A DNA stretch of 64,000 bases, from positions 806,001 to 870,000 of the forward strand of contig NZ_CP120367.1 of NCBI RefSeq assembly GCF_029892045.1, read 5' to 3'. A model generated the notes under the pieces. That model was not told where the DNA came from. It saw nothing but the letters and a program-made list of their open reading frames with translations, and did not search any database. Each line of letters begins with the position of its first letter. Position 1 is the stretch's first letter. The position numbers were made by a program, and so were the translations under genes. Below are positions 18,085-26,405 of the stretch, piece after piece. The DNA comes from Sinorhizobium numidicum. Lineage in GTDB: Bacteria > Pseudomonadota > Alphaproteobacteria > Rhizobiales > Rhizobiaceae.

Positions 18085-18395
18085 CTGGATCGGTCCTGCC
18101 GGAAATCGGCGGCGGTCAGCGTATAGAAATCGCGGCGGCCATTGGAATAAGCTTTGCGTGCGATATCGTAGATGGACAGGCGCAACGCGTCGAAAGCAGA
18201 AAGGAACTTCGATTCGGAGATTTCCGATCTGTCCAATTCGGCATTCGATATCGCGAGCGCGTCGGCCTCGACGAAGAACCTCACCTCGAACATACCGTCG
18301 TGGCCGATGAAGCGGATGGCGTTTCTCTTCTCATCGAAGCTGCGGCTCGGATTCGGAAATGACAGCGTCACAATCAGCGTGCCTCTGTTTCGCAC
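18078..18395 (-). CDS. DUF1488 family protein
   Basis: About 100 residues with the DUF1488 signature: LSFPNPSRSFDEKRNAIRFI then GHDGMFEVRFFVEADAL and a helical C-terminus (LSAFDALRLSIYDIARKAY). The frame begins at a GTG (18395) that overlaps the upstream gene. A second GTG at 18371 starts right after that gene's stop and has AGAGG upstream, so it may be the real start. Its end overlaps the transglutaminase-like gene. The family is small, soluble and of unknown function. Confidence 0.75.
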   Translation of the reverse strand: MRNRGTLIVTLSFPNPSRSFDEKRNAIRFIGHDGMFEVRFFVEADALAISNAELDRSEISESKFLSAFDALRLSIYDIARKAYSNGRRDFYTLTAADFRQDRSRC

Positions 18396-18697
18396 GACGC
18401 GGGCCGCGCAGGTGCGGATAGGCTGACCCGCTCTTTCCAGCGCTCTATATTGCGACGGTTGAGAGACAACATGCCCTCGGTTGCGCCCGACCGGCTAAGT
18501 CCGACCATTGTGTTGCCGCCAATACGCGCCGGTACGCCTGTGAACACGTGATAGACCGTCCAGGAGCGGTCCGCTTCGATGCGGCGGCCGTATTGATGAT
18601 CCGTCGTGTCGGGCGCTGGTGCTCCGCCTTCATCTTCCCAGATACTGATCGCAAGGGCATGTTGCCCGACTTCAGTTTCATTGCTGTGGGCGTTCAT
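18374..18697 (-). CDS. Small hypothetical protein with ALAIS.W..EGG.P motif
   Basis: A 107-residue protein starting at MNAHSNETEVGQHALAISIW. The ALAISIWEDEGGAPAPD stretch matches the 50-residue protein at 15416-15568 and resembles DUF2934. The middle (SWTVYHVFTGVPARIGG) has no known match. ATG 18697 was chosen over a longer frame from 18769. It is second in a minus-strand set 18938 to 17272 with almost no spacing, so it is probably co-transcribed with the DUF1488 and transglutaminase-like genes. Confidence 0.6.
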   Translation of the reverse strand: MNAHSNETEVGQHALAISIWEDEGGAPAPDTTDHQYGRRIEADRSWTVYHVFTGVPARIGGNTMVGLSRSGATEGMLSLNRRNIERWKERVSLSAPARPASCETEAR

Positions 18698-18713
18698 GGT
18701 GGTGGCCTTTTCA

Positions 18714-18938
18714 TCAAAATTTTTCGGCGGTGTCGAGCCTGCTTGAATGGAGATTGTTCCCATCACCATCGATGATGGTCATGGCGTCCGGACGCTGCGG
18801 CATGTCGAGGGTCCGCAAAAGCTGCCGCGCAATCTCTCTCGCCTCGTCGAGATCGGCGGCTTCCGCGGTCTCGCGGCCGAGGACCGCATGCGCGTCGTCC
18901 GCATTCCGGATACGGTAGAACTCGATCACGATCTTCAT
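18714..18938 (-). CDS. Small conserved hypothetical protein, 74 residues
   Basis: Product begins MKIVIEFYRIRNADDAHAVL and then has ETAEAADLDEAREIARQLL and DAMTIIDGDG. It looks like a small alpha/beta protein related to short rhizobial proteins of unknown function. GGAGAGG lies directly before an ATG at 18944 but seven bases before the ATG at 18938, so the latter is the likely start. It is probably the first gene of the operon leading to the transglutaminase-like protein. Confidence 0.65.
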   Translation of the reverse strand: MKIVIEFYRIRNADDAHAVLGRETAEAADLDEAREIARQLLRTLDMPQRPDAMTIIDGDGNNLHSSRLDTAEKF

Positions 18939-18974
18939 CGCCATCCTCTCCGTTCTACAGAAGCGTCGTAGCTG

Positions 18975-19118
18975 TCAGTGCTTGCCCTTGCCGAGTGAGG
19001 CGTTGGCGTTCGTGGCGAGCTTAATCTGGTTGCCGAACTGGCTTTCAGGCTTGGGCGGAGCCTTTTCCTGTTTAGGCTTTCTCATTTCGCGATTGCTGCG
19101 TTTCTGTCCCTTGGCCAT
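18975..19118 (-). CDS. Small basic hypothetical protein, 47 residues
   Basis: A short ORF beginning MAKGQKRSNREMRKPKQEKA, then PPKPESQFGNQIKLATNANA and a Lys/Gly end. AAAGGA lies 11 bases upstream. Similar Lys-rich miniproteins (MAKGQxRSNxExRKPKxEK) are common in rhizobial genomes and uncharacterised; the charge suggests nucleic-acid or ribosome association. Its start overlaps the end of the 110-residue ORF upstream. Confidence 0.65.
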   Translation of the reverse strand: MAKGQKRSNREMRKPKQEKAPPKPESQFGNQIKLATNANASLGKGKH

Positions 19119-19404
19119 GGCTGAACGTCCTTTCGATGAGAGTGGCGCCGTCATCAGCAGACGACATGCGCACCGGTTCGAGGCCGTGCTGTGTCGTCAC
19201 CCGTGCATGACGTTCGTCGTCGTTCCGGATGCGGTATTGCGGCGAACCTCCGCTTGGCGGGAGCGTTCCGGTGATGTGATAGATGTCCGCGGAAAGAGCC
19301 GGCCTACCAAACCCGCCCTTCAGTCGAACAGCTTGCCCAACGGCAAGTCCTCGATCGATTCCCCGCCACGGTCGACACGTTGTCTCCAGCAGGTTGCGGC
19401 GCAT
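19072..19404 (-). CDS. Small hypothetical protein (GTYxI.. PQYRIR family)
   Basis: A 110-residue ORF whose core, RGLAVGQAVRLKGGFGRPAL then YHITGTLPPSGGSPQYRIRN and ERHARV, matches a recurrent small rhizobial protein pattern (short SH3-like beta protein). A decayed relative lies at ~15640-15740. The N-terminal start is not secure, as no ribosome site precedes ATG 19404. The C-terminal ~15 codons overlap the next small gene. Function unknown. Confidence 0.5.
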   Translation of the reverse strand: MRRNLLETTCRPWRGIDRGLAVGQAVRLKGGFGRPALSADIYHITGTLPPSGGSPQYRIRNDDERHARVTTQHGLEPVRMSSADDGATLIERTFSHGQGTETQQSRNEKA

Positions 19405-19624
19405 TGAAGCTGGGCAACCGGAAGGCGGACGTCTGCGTGGTGCGGTTGGTTATGGTAACGCCCCGCAGTAGCATGCGGAAGCGCTTGCCAGCGCCTCTTC
19501 CATCCGAACCGAAACGATTCCCAGGACTGCCAGTACATCCGTGGTCAGCGCCCGGGTGTCCATTCCAGGTTCGAACGAAGCGACATGCCGCGCCCGATCG
19601 GCGCTATCGAAAATTCGTGGTGAG

Positions 19625-19835
19625 TGGCGGGCCTCTGACACCGCGCAGCCAAATCGGCTAAATTCCAAATCGGCCGAATTAACAAGTTCTGTATATGGTT
19701 CACAATTGGGTTTTAAGCAAGGCGTTCGGCGTTTTGTTTTTGGCTGACATTAAGGTCGGGTCTCAATTGAATGCAATTGCCATACATACGGAATTCGTTT
19801 GGCCGATTTGGCTGCGCGGTGTCAGAGGCCTGCCA
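19625..19835. repeat. Long inverted repeat flanking a short AT-rich core
   Basis: Arms of 34 bases at 19625-19658 and 19802-19835 are inverted copies with one mismatch; 29 bases (19630-19658 versus 19802-19830), beginning GGCCTCTGACACCGCGCAGC, match perfectly. The ~143-base core is AT-rich and has a second weaker inverted match (CTGTATATGG against CCGTATGTATGG in inverse). No transposase is inside. It may be a MITE-like non-autonomous element or a recombinase site. Confidence 0.6.
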
Positions 19836-19964
19836 TCCGCCGACCCCGCCGAATCTCAACGTCGCCAAGATCATAGATAGCGGTAACAGTTGCGAGAGGA
19901 ACCAAGGAACATTGAGACGCGGGCAGCGTTTAGCCTCAGAGCCTTCATTCACCGGGAGGCGATG

Positions 19965-20345
19965 ATGAGAACGCAATCCCGTAAGATACCGCCCGACGTG
20001 CGCGCGGCGATTGGTGCGTTTCTGAACGCATGTCAGAAAGAAGCGAGGCCATTCGCGACCCGAGAAGCCCTTGGTGCGGTGCGGCGCATTTTCCCTGATC
20101 TGGACATCTCGGATAAAGACCTCATGGATGCCATCACCAGCGAAGCATCCGTGGCGGGTTTCGATGTAGATCCCGCGGATACTGCTTCCGCGAGGCTGAT
20201 AAGGGACGCTCTCGAAGAATGGGATAATAAAGGCGGCGCAATCGATAAACCGCCGCGCAGCGAAGCGCAGGGCAGGAGTGACGACGACACGGATGGCACG
20301 AGGCGGCGGGCAAGAGCGACCAAGGACCGGAATGAGCTGCTCTAG
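19965..20345 (+). CDS. Conserved hypothetical protein, 126 residues
   Basis: Starts MRTQSRKIPPDVRAAIGAFL; GGGAGGCG precedes tandem ATGs, and the second (19965) has the better spacing. The N-terminal ~85 residues are helical (NACQKEARPFATREALGAVR, then DLMDAITSEASVAGFDVD). The C-terminus is a charged tail rich in Arg/Asp. It resembles small uncharacterised rhizobial proteins. A longer minus-strand frame across this region has no ribosome site and was rejected. Confidence 0.65.
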   Translation: MRTQSRKIPPDVRAAIGAFLNACQKEARPFATREALGAVRRIFPDLDISDKDLMDAITSEASVAGFDVDPADTASARLIRDALEEWDNKGGAIDKPPRSEAQGRSDDDTDGTRRRARATKDRNELL

Positions 20346-20627
20346 CACGGCTCCCTACCATGGCTGACCGCCTGCGGCGTCGCCATCTCTGTCAACCGGG
20401 CAGGGGCAGGCTGGCTGGCCAAAGGCTGGCGCGCAGTCCTGTTGACGCCGACCTGCTTCGGTCCAGCGGAAGAACGACTTCCCCCAGATTCTCCGGTTCC
20501 ATGCGTCGTCGTCGACCGATCCGCGCGCAAAGGCGGAAAAGCGGGCTGAGAGCAACTGTTCCATTCCGATTTCAAGTGCCGGCCGGTGGCGTCGGCCGAG
20601 GCGAGATGCGGCAAGCCCCCGCACGGA

Positions 20628-20789
20628 TCAGAATACGCCAAGAGAGCTGAGCAACGAGACGATGCCAACGATTACAATGACGATCTGGGCCATCTGCTTC
20701 ATCGTCGAGTCAATCGGAAGTTTTTGCACGAGGTACAGCACCAGGGCGACAATAAGGACCGTGATCAGGATGCTGATTATGATGGACAT
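20628..20789 (-). CDS. Thivi_2564-type small membrane protein, 53 residues
   Basis: Product starts MSIIISILITVLIVALVLYL and continues VQKLPIDSTMKQMAQIVIVI to LLSSLGVF: two transmembrane helices joined by a short polar loop (KLPIDSTMKQ). This matches the pattern of Thivi_2564 family membrane proteins. ATG 20789 has AAGGACCTGGGGC upstream; the longer frame to 20942 adds an unlikely Pro-rich leader. Function unknown. Confidence 0.75.
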   Translation of the reverse strand: MSIIISILITVLIVALVLYLVQKLPIDSTMKQMAQIVIVIVGIVSLLSSLGVF

Positions 20790-21318
20790 GCCCCAGGTCC
20801 TTAGCCATTCCGGCAGTGAAGGCGTAGATATGGTTGAGTTCTGTAAAGGGAAGGGCGGCGTGGGCGCGGCACAGAGTGCTCGTGCCGATCCGTTCAGTGC
20901 GGGATCGGCACGTGAGCTCGGTCTCGTCGGTGTCGACGGCAAAGACGGCCAGCAGCTTCGCGGGTTCTGTCTTGCTTACATTCGCGCGCGCGTCGTGCCG
21001 GTCGCACGGAAACTCGGTGAAATTCTGGTCTTGGGTGAAGGTTCTGACCGGCCCGCCGTTGAGCTGCTTGAGCAGAGCATCAAGGACAGCCGTGTATATA
21101 AGCGCGGACTTCGCATGAGAATGGACTAGGTTCGCGGCGCCGCGCCTGTCGTGTAGATCATGCCGAGAGGTCTTGTCGGATCATTGAGTCCACCGAGCAC
21201 GAGAAAACTTGTTGCCGCCCACCGCAGTAAGTCTCCTCTTGTGGTGGTGTCGCCGCCGGGGCGTTGCGCTTGGTGGACGCGATTGGAAGCGATTAGCGCG
21301 ATTTGCCGCGGTCAAGCG
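20790..21318. other. Intergenic, no convincing gene
   Basis: A minus-strand frame (~21117-20800) stays open without an early start codon, and a plus-strand frame overlaps it. Neither has a ribosome site or recognisable motif. It could be a decayed gene. Confidence 0.35.
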
Positions 21319-21582
21319 TCAATGCGCGGTATGCATTGGTGGCGCTAGAAAGCTGTGAATTCCGTCACGCTTAATCGTAGCCAGAAATTCTTCAAAGGCC
21401 TCGCGATCGGTAGCGAACGAATCTTCCCATACGGTCGAGTATCCCTCTTGGTCGATGACCTCGAGCGTCCATTCTCCATTAGTATTGGCTGGCCGATATA
21501 TGCCGATAATCACCATGACGCCGTCATCGACGAACTCGCCGGAGAATTCAGAAAACTCATATTGCTGTTCGCTTTCGGGCAT
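21319..21582 (-). CDS. Small acidic hypothetical protein, 87 residues
   Basis: Starts MPESEQQYEFSEFSGEFVDD, followed by a beta-rich stretch (GVMVIIGIYRPANTNGEWTL) and FEEFLATIKRDGIHSFL. It is very acidic at the N-terminus. TATAAT sits five bases upstream of the ATG with only GAGG between, so transcription might start at the ATG itself (leaderless) or the real promoter may lie further up. Similar short rhizobial proteins exist; function unknown. Confidence 0.6.
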   Translation of the reverse strand: MPESEQQYEFSEFSGEFVDDGVMVIIGIYRPANTNGEWTLEVIDQEGYSTVWEDSFATDREAFEEFLATIKRDGIHSFLAPPMHTAH

Positions 21583-21816
21583 CCTCGATTATAGCATGCG
21601 GAGGTGTGGCGGGCGAACACGGTTACTGGCTTGTCGGCACACGTGGACTGGGTGAAAAACACCGATCGCAAGAAGTTTGTCATTGCCGCCCTCTGGACAG
21701 CGACAACAAGCTGAAGTGACCAGTCGAACCGTGATGCGGGCGGCGGATTGCAGATAGACCCGACCGGGAAAGCGCGACCACCCGTGACCGCGGTCTACGC
21801 GCGGGGTGATCGCCCT

Positions 21817-21963
21817 TCATTGGGTCAAGCTATCAGACTGGTTGCTTTGATCTGCTGTTGGTGGCGATTCGTAGCCGGTAAACATGGTAGGCGTAGGCCG
21901 AAAAGCCCAAGTGAGCATGATGCTCATCGATACGAGGATTAGAGAGAACACAAGACGATACAT
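21817..21963 (-). CDS. Small membrane or exported protein, 48 residues
   Basis: ATG 21963 is preceded by GGAGGAAAGCGCC. The product MYRLVFSLILVSMSIMLTWA is one hydrophobic N-terminal helix with a short polar tail rich in Pro/Thr/Ser. It may be a signal-anchored miniprotein. A much longer in-frame ORF to 22200 has no ribosome site and was not used. Confidence 0.55.
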   Translation of the reverse strand: MYRLVFSLILVSMSIMLTWAFRPTPTMFTGYESPPTADQSNQSDSLTQ

Positions 21964-22154
21964 GGCGCTTTCCTCCGTGATTGGAGCGCTGTGAATGCAG
22001 GTTTCAGCATTCGTCGCCATTGTCAGGTCAAGCATCTCTGGCGAGGAGACGCGCGAGAGCCTTGAGGCGGTCGTCGCATGGCAACGCGAACGGGAAGTAT
22101 AGCACATTCCATGCTTGCAGTCCCGGGACATGGTCGCGCGGCAGCGTTGCGGCG

Positions 22155-22388
22155 TCAGATTATCAATTGGACTATATGGGAGAAGGGCGTCATCGCCCAC
22201 TTGCCGCTATCATCCTTCGCCGTTTTGTAAATTATGAAGTCTCGGCCGACGGTGAACTTGCCGTGCATGGTGATCTCATTACCGGTTGAGAGAATTGCTC
22301 GAAGTTCGTTTGCGTGGGATTGCTCGATTTGGCCACTGATCAGGTCGGCGAGGACCTGATCTAAAGTGTCCGGTTTTGTGTCAGTCAT
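22155..22388 (-). CDS. Small hypothetical protein, 77 residues
   Basis: Starts MTDTKPDTLDQVLADLISGQ, helical at the N-terminus, then a beta-like end (FTVGRDFIIYKTAKDD). Its ATG overlaps the TGA of an upstream open frame (ATGA, 22385-22388), a sign of a former two-gene operon. The upstream partner is broken. Function unknown. Confidence 0.5.
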   Translation of the reverse strand: MTDTKPDTLDQVLADLISGQIEQSHANELRAILSTGNEITMHGKFTVGRDFIIYKTAKDDSGKWAMTPFSHIVQLII

Positions 22389-22667
22389 TGGAAGCCCCAG
22401 AGCGTGTTGCGATTGACGGTGTTAATGGCGCCATAAACCGAGACCGTAGGCAAGGACTGCCGTCGATCTCCGGTCGTTATCTTGAGTGCGTCTTCGCCTT
22501 CACCCTGAGCAAGGAACTGGGCCAGCGCCGAGAGCAACGCTTCCGCGGCCTGCCAATCGAGGGTGATCTCAACGACCTCGTCTGTGTCTGTAACAAGCTC
22601 GAGGGTCGGGTCGACACCACGTCAATGTCATTGTCGTGGTGATGCGTGGTCAGGCGCCGTTACTCAT
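22385..22667 (-). pseudogene. Frameshifted small gene coupled to the 77-residue protein
   Basis: From 22621 to 22385 a minus-strand frame without a start codon reads VDPTLELVTDTDEVVEITLD, then WQAAEALLSALAQFLAQGEG and ..NTVNRNTLWGFQ. It has normal coding texture and ends in a 4-base overlap with the next gene. A suitable ATG with AGGAATCAGG upstream lies at 22667, but the intervening 46 bases contain stops and need at least two frame changes. The gene is therefore decayed, or the sequence has errors there. Confidence 0.45.
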
Positions 22668-22679
22668 CCTGATTCCTAT

Positions 22680-22985
22680 TTAAGTGCTGCGTTGGGCCCG
22701 CATGATTGAGGCCTTCGTTTCAAGCTCGTTCACAAGTGGATGGTTCTCAACGTCAACGGGTAGCGTGATAACGTCGGTAAGGTCGAACGCAAGGGACACC
22801 GCGTCCGAGCGAACGATACTGCCAGCCACAACCTGGTAGTTAAAGTGCCGACCGCCAGACATCGAGGCGAGCTTGCCGCCGCGTGTCTCCCACACTGACT
22901 GAACTCCAAGCGTTTGGTTGTTGATGCCGTAGTGCACCCTGATAATTTCGTTCTGGTAATCCTTGGTGCTTTTTCTCGGCGGCAT
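22680..22985 (-). CDS. Conserved hypothetical protein, 101 residues
   Basis: Strong ribosome site (ACGAGGAGGTCACC before ATG). The product MPPRKSTKDYQNEIIRVHYG continues INNQTLGVQSVWETRGGKLA and ..VENHPLVNELETKASIMRAQ. A basic N-terminus and mixed beta strands are visible, with no membrane helix and no known motif. It heads the minus-strand set that includes the broken gene and the 77-residue protein. Confidence 0.65.
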   Translation of the reverse strand: MPPRKSTKDYQNEIIRVHYGINNQTLGVQSVWETRGGKLASMSGGRHFNYQVVAGSIVRSDAVSLAFDLTDVITLPVDVENHPLVNELETKASIMRAQRST

Positions 22986-23500
22986 GGTGACCTCCTCGTT
23001 GGCCTAGAAGAACCACGTTACAGCGTCCTCCATCTCATCAAGACCTCCCCACGCTGACATCCGGTTCCTCTGGACCGTTGTCGCGAACAGTCGCAAGGGC
23101 CGCCTGCGCGCCCGGTCAGATGTCACGGCTCGGTTTCAATCTCGACAAGGCGGCGTTCTTTGATCCGCAAAGCGAGAAGCGGATCGCATGAGACAGAGAC
23201 AGGAACGCTCAGTCCGACATCGTTATCATAGTTACGAAGCAGGATATACGCATGCCTGCTACTGAGACGGGTCGCCAGTTTTCAATGGAGATCAAAGCGA
23301 CATCTAAACTTGATTAGCTGATTGCGCGTCTAACAAGATCCCAGTGAGCGGGGGCTTTGTGTGTCTGCTCTTCGACTGCAATGGCAATAACTTTAGTCGT
23401 TTCGGCAAAAAGGCTGATAGTGCATAAATCCGGTCTGTGTTCGTAGCATCGATGGGTCGCGATCGTCGCCGATCGCGACCACACCTGTTTTCAGATTTGT
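22986..23500. other. Gap holding an orphan C-terminus of a sugar ABC ATPase
   Basis: On the plus strand, ~23102-23191 reads GQMSRLGFNLDKAAFFDPQS then EKRIA and TGA. This is the very end of UgpC/MalK-type ABC ATPases, where a FDPxTxxRI tail is usual. Nothing upstream belongs to that gene. The rest of the gap holds no recognisable feature. Confidence 0.45.
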
Positions 23501-23973
23501 TTTACAAGCAATGCCGCCGTCGGGCATGCCGCGGACGGCGCCTGGCGCGGCGCTCCGGCAGATGGCGCCACAGCTTGATATCATGGCCATCTGCCGAGTA
23601 CGCGAACTGGTAGATCGTCTCATGACTAACGGAGATCGGGATGACGCTCCAACCGCATCCGGCCAGCGATCTGTTGCGGCGACCAACCATGCATGATCCG
23701 CTCGACCACCGAACGGCGCATCTGCGAGAAGCGGACGAGCTTGCGCAGCTTGGCGCGACGCTCACGCGCCATCTCATTGGCGGTAACGCAAAAGTAGCCG
23801 CTGAGGTCCGGCATCTGCGGATCCTCGAACGCTTTGCGTCGCAAGTCGCGGAAAATCGTCGAGCGATGCCGTCCGAGTTTGTCGACAATGGCGTTGACGC
23901 TGATGCCTGCCATTCGCCATCGAGCAATCTTGCGGCGTTCATCCATATTGATCTGGGAGTAGATGGATCTCAT
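23500..23973 (-). pseudogene. IS30-family transposase, N-terminal fragment (copy 3)
   Basis: The minus-strand frame from ATG 23973 (MRSIYSQINMDERRKIARWR) gives the N-terminal helix-turn-helix region of IS30 transposases (GISVNAIVDKLGRHRSTIFR, then DLRRKAFEDP). It continues RIMHGWSPQQIAGRMRLE, then shifts frame to SHETIYQFAYSADG and LPERRARRRPRH. The catalytic and C-terminal part is missing. It complements copies 1 and 2, which keep the later parts. Confidence 0.75.
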
Positions 23974-24332
23974 GGGCCATTCCTTGCAACTGATGATGAA
24001 CTCCGTCCGCCGTCCCGGTTGCGATTGCTCGGGTTTCTCCGTCGACAGGTTAATGCATCGGCGATTTGAAAGGGGGTTCATTTCCCGGTACACCATTTGA
24101 CCTTTTACAAATCACATAAATATAATATATATCAGTACGTTATCTTTATACCTTAATTCACGATGTAGAAATTAAAACGTCATGAGGGATTGGAGAAGAG
24201 GCCGGGCATGCCACAGCGAGACACTGATCCTGCGAGGCCCTGTCAACCCGGAGCGACGCGTGCTAGATCAATTGCAACGGATGCGCCGGCGTGCGGCGTG
24301 CTCGCAATCTTCATCAGGCAAGGGCGATCACG
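23974..24332. other. Intergenic, AT-rich block
   Basis: Upstream of the IS30 fragment and of the SHOCT gene. About 24110-24175 is very AT-rich and could carry promoters. No gene seen. Confidence 0.4.
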
Positions 24333-25178
24333 ATGAGACAACTCAGTGAAGAGGGCCGACGGATCCTGGGAGAGATTGCAGAGCGGTACGGGGTCAGCCT
24401 CGGCGCGGTGGAACACCTTCTGATGGCGATTATCGCCGGGCAGGGGGCACAGGCCCAGTTCAACCATCCCGATCTGGGCGGAATGGGGCAATGGTCGCAG
24501 GGCGGCATGATCATGGTCGGCGACATGTTCAACAATGCGCTGAAGGCGAACGTGGCCGGGATTTGTTCCGAGCTTGCGACCTTGGTGCGCGCCATGGATT
24601 TGCTACGCCCGCAGACGTCGCACCAGTCCCAATATCAAGGTCAGGGCGGCGGCGTCAGCCTGTTCGTGCCTGGCGCCCTGTCGGCTGGGAACTGGTGGCC
24701 CGAGGAGCTCGGGCATCCTGCCTCGACCGGGGCGCAGAATGACCTGCGCTATGCCTTTTTCCCGACAACCCAACGGCTGGCGATCGATATCGGCGGCCGG
24801 GTTACGGTCTATGACACGAAGGACCATCGCATTGGCGGGTTCTCGCAACAGCAAAGCGGCGACCAGTCGCTGAGCTTTACCTCTCAGTATGGGCTGGTGA
24901 AAATTTCGGAACTGGATGTGGTACGGCAGGGCGGCAAGGAACCGGCGGACACGCCGGCTACTGCAACATCCGCCGCCACGGCTGCGCCGTCGATATTCCC
25001 ATCGTCCGCGCCGGAATCCGCCGGGCCACAACAAGTGGCACGTCCAGCACCGGAGGCGCTTCGGTCCGATGAGGACATCTTCGACAAGATCGAACGCCTC
25101 GCGGCACTTCATGCGAAAGGCATTCTCACGGATCAGGAATTCGAAGCCAAGAAGTCGGAGTTGCTCAGCCGACTATAG
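24333..25178 (+). CDS. SHOCT-domain protein
   Basis: A 281-residue cytoplasmic protein. N-terminal helices (MRQLSEEGRRILGEIAERYG, then SLGAVEHLLMAIIAGQG) lead to a Gly/Gln-rich central part and a beta region (RLAIDIGGRVTVYDTKDHRI, then GGFSQQQSGDQ). A Pro/Ala-rich linker and a C-terminal SHOCT motif follow (DIFDKIERLAALHAKGILTD then QEFEAKKSELLSRL). SHOCT motifs are short helical pairs that probably mediate oligomerisation or nucleic-acid contacts. ATG 24333 with AAGGGCGATCACG upstream was preferred to 24291. Function unknown. Confidence 0.75.
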   Translation: MRQLSEEGRRILGEIAERYGVSLGAVEHLLMAIIAGQGAQAQFNHPDLGGMGQWSQGGMIMVGDMFNNALKANVAGICSELATLVRAMDLLRPQTSHQSQYQGQGGGVSLFVPGALSAGNWWPEELGHPASTGAQNDLRYAFFPTTQRLAIDIGGRVTVYDTKDHRIGGFSQQQSGDQSLSFTSQYGLVKISELDVVRQGGKEPADTPATATSAATAAPSIFPSSAPESAGPQQVARPAPEALRSDEDIFDKIERLAALHAKGILTDQEFEAKKSELLSRL

Positions 25179-25262
25179 CATCTGATGAACGGGGCTTGCC
25201 ACACGGAGGTCAATGGAAGGCTTCCATCGAGCCGCGCCGGGCGATCAGGACCGTCAATGACC

Positions 25263-25406
25263 TCCGACAAAACGCGATCCGCTGCAGGTCGCGCTCGCTC
25301 ATCGCAATCAATCCCATCCGCAATCTCCCACGTCATTGAAAACGCGGGGAGAGTGACATTCTTACTTTGCAGGAACAGGACACTTTAACTTTGCGGCTAC
25401 ATGGCG
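25263..25406. repeat. Duplicated ISNCY end (direct repeat, left copy)
   Basis: About 144 bases nearly identical to 27747-27889, in the same orientation. The repeat covers the first ~15 codons of the transposase (in the minus sense) and the outer IS end (ggaacaggacactttaactt). It is the remnant of a second IS copy whose transposase diverges and stops after ~40 codons. Confidence 0.7.
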
Positions 25407-25646
25407 TGTGGCGGCCATGTTGAAATGTCCGCTGTGGCGCAAAGTAGAAATGTCACTTTGGATACGTCTTCAGCCATTTAGAAATACGACACTCGGCATC
25501 TCCACTTGCGCTGAGGCAAGCCCCCGACCGGACCGGCTGGGCCGGGTTGCAAGGGAAGGGAGGGGGCGGCTGAAGGGCACCCCTTCGGCTTTAGCTTTCT
25601 CAGTTTCATTTATTGCGTTCCTGGTAGATGTTGCAGGCAGCTGTAT

Positions 25647-26405
25647 GTGCTGGGCCAGGATCTCGCGATGCTTCCGGAAATCAGGCTGATGGGTGATGTC
25701 GATGTAGCCGCGCTGTCGCCGCTGCTTCGCGGGATGATCGTGACGATATCCTATGCCGACACTCACAATGGCATTGGATTAACAGCGACGGGCGCCATGA
25801 ATCGCAAGTTCGTGCACTGGGCCGCCGTTCATTTCGATTGGCCCGGGTACACATTCGAAGACCTGTACAGGATGAATAAGGTCCTCAATGAAGCCGACAT
25901 GCCGCCGCTCTGGGTGGTACGGGATATGGTCCGACATCTAAAGCTTCTTCGCCGGAAAAAAGACGTCCTGCTGCCCACAAAACGTGGCCAGGACTTTTTG
26001 GCGAGACCGCAGGCCTTCTTCGATCTGATCGCGACGGATTACCTTTATGCTTATATCCACCACGGGCAGACGCAGGAGGCTGTCCGCAATCGGATGCGTT
26101 GGTGGCACGTCTTTCTCAATCTTATCAATATGAAAGCAGAAACGGGCTGTTCGTTGGACGAACTGGCGAACGAGCTATACCCGAGCGAATCGTACCCGGA
26201 GCCAGCAGAAATGACTGTCGAAACCTGGGCGGAAAGGTCGGCGCTCCGCTACGATATCATTCGCCCGCTGTGCTGGCTGGGATTGCTGCACGAAGAACGC
26301 GAGGGGCTGACTATTTGGCAGCACGGAACCTACCACAAGACACCCTTGTGGCCTGCCTGTTTAAAGCTGGAATCAAACATGCATTCCGAGTTTATTCTCC
26401 ATTGA
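25647..26405 (+). CDS. Hypothetical protein next to the IS, 252 residues
   Basis: Contains GIGLTATGAMNRKFVHWAAV, a helical region LWVVRDMVRHLKLLRRKKDV, LLPTKRGQDFLARPQAFFDL and RPLCWLGLLHEEREGLTIWQ. The LLRRKKDVLLPTKRG stretch is winged-helix-like, and the layout recalls the C-terminal half of plasmid pRiA4b ORF-3-type passenger proteins, though I am not sure. The last five codons overlap the transposase 3' end, so the natural C-terminus may have been changed by the IS. The start may also be truncated: no ribosome site is evident. Confidence 0.5.
   Translation: MLGQDLAMLPEIRLMGDVDVAALSPLLRGMIVTISYADTHNGIGLTATGAMNRKFVHWAAVHFDWPGYTFEDLYRMNKVLNEADMPPLWVVRDMVRHLKLLRRKKDVLLPTKRGQDFLARPQAFFDLIATDYLYAYIHHGQTQEAVRNRMRWWHVFLNLINMKAETGCSLDELANELYPSESYPEPAEMTVETWAERSALRYDIIRPLCWLGLLHEEREGLTIWQHGTYHKTPLWPACLKLESNMHSEFILH

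Noticed and set aside
19713..20348. A 211-codon minus-strand frame across the inverted repeat
   Set aside because: No ribosome site; the plus-strand gene at 19965 has a GGGAGG site and better coding character.
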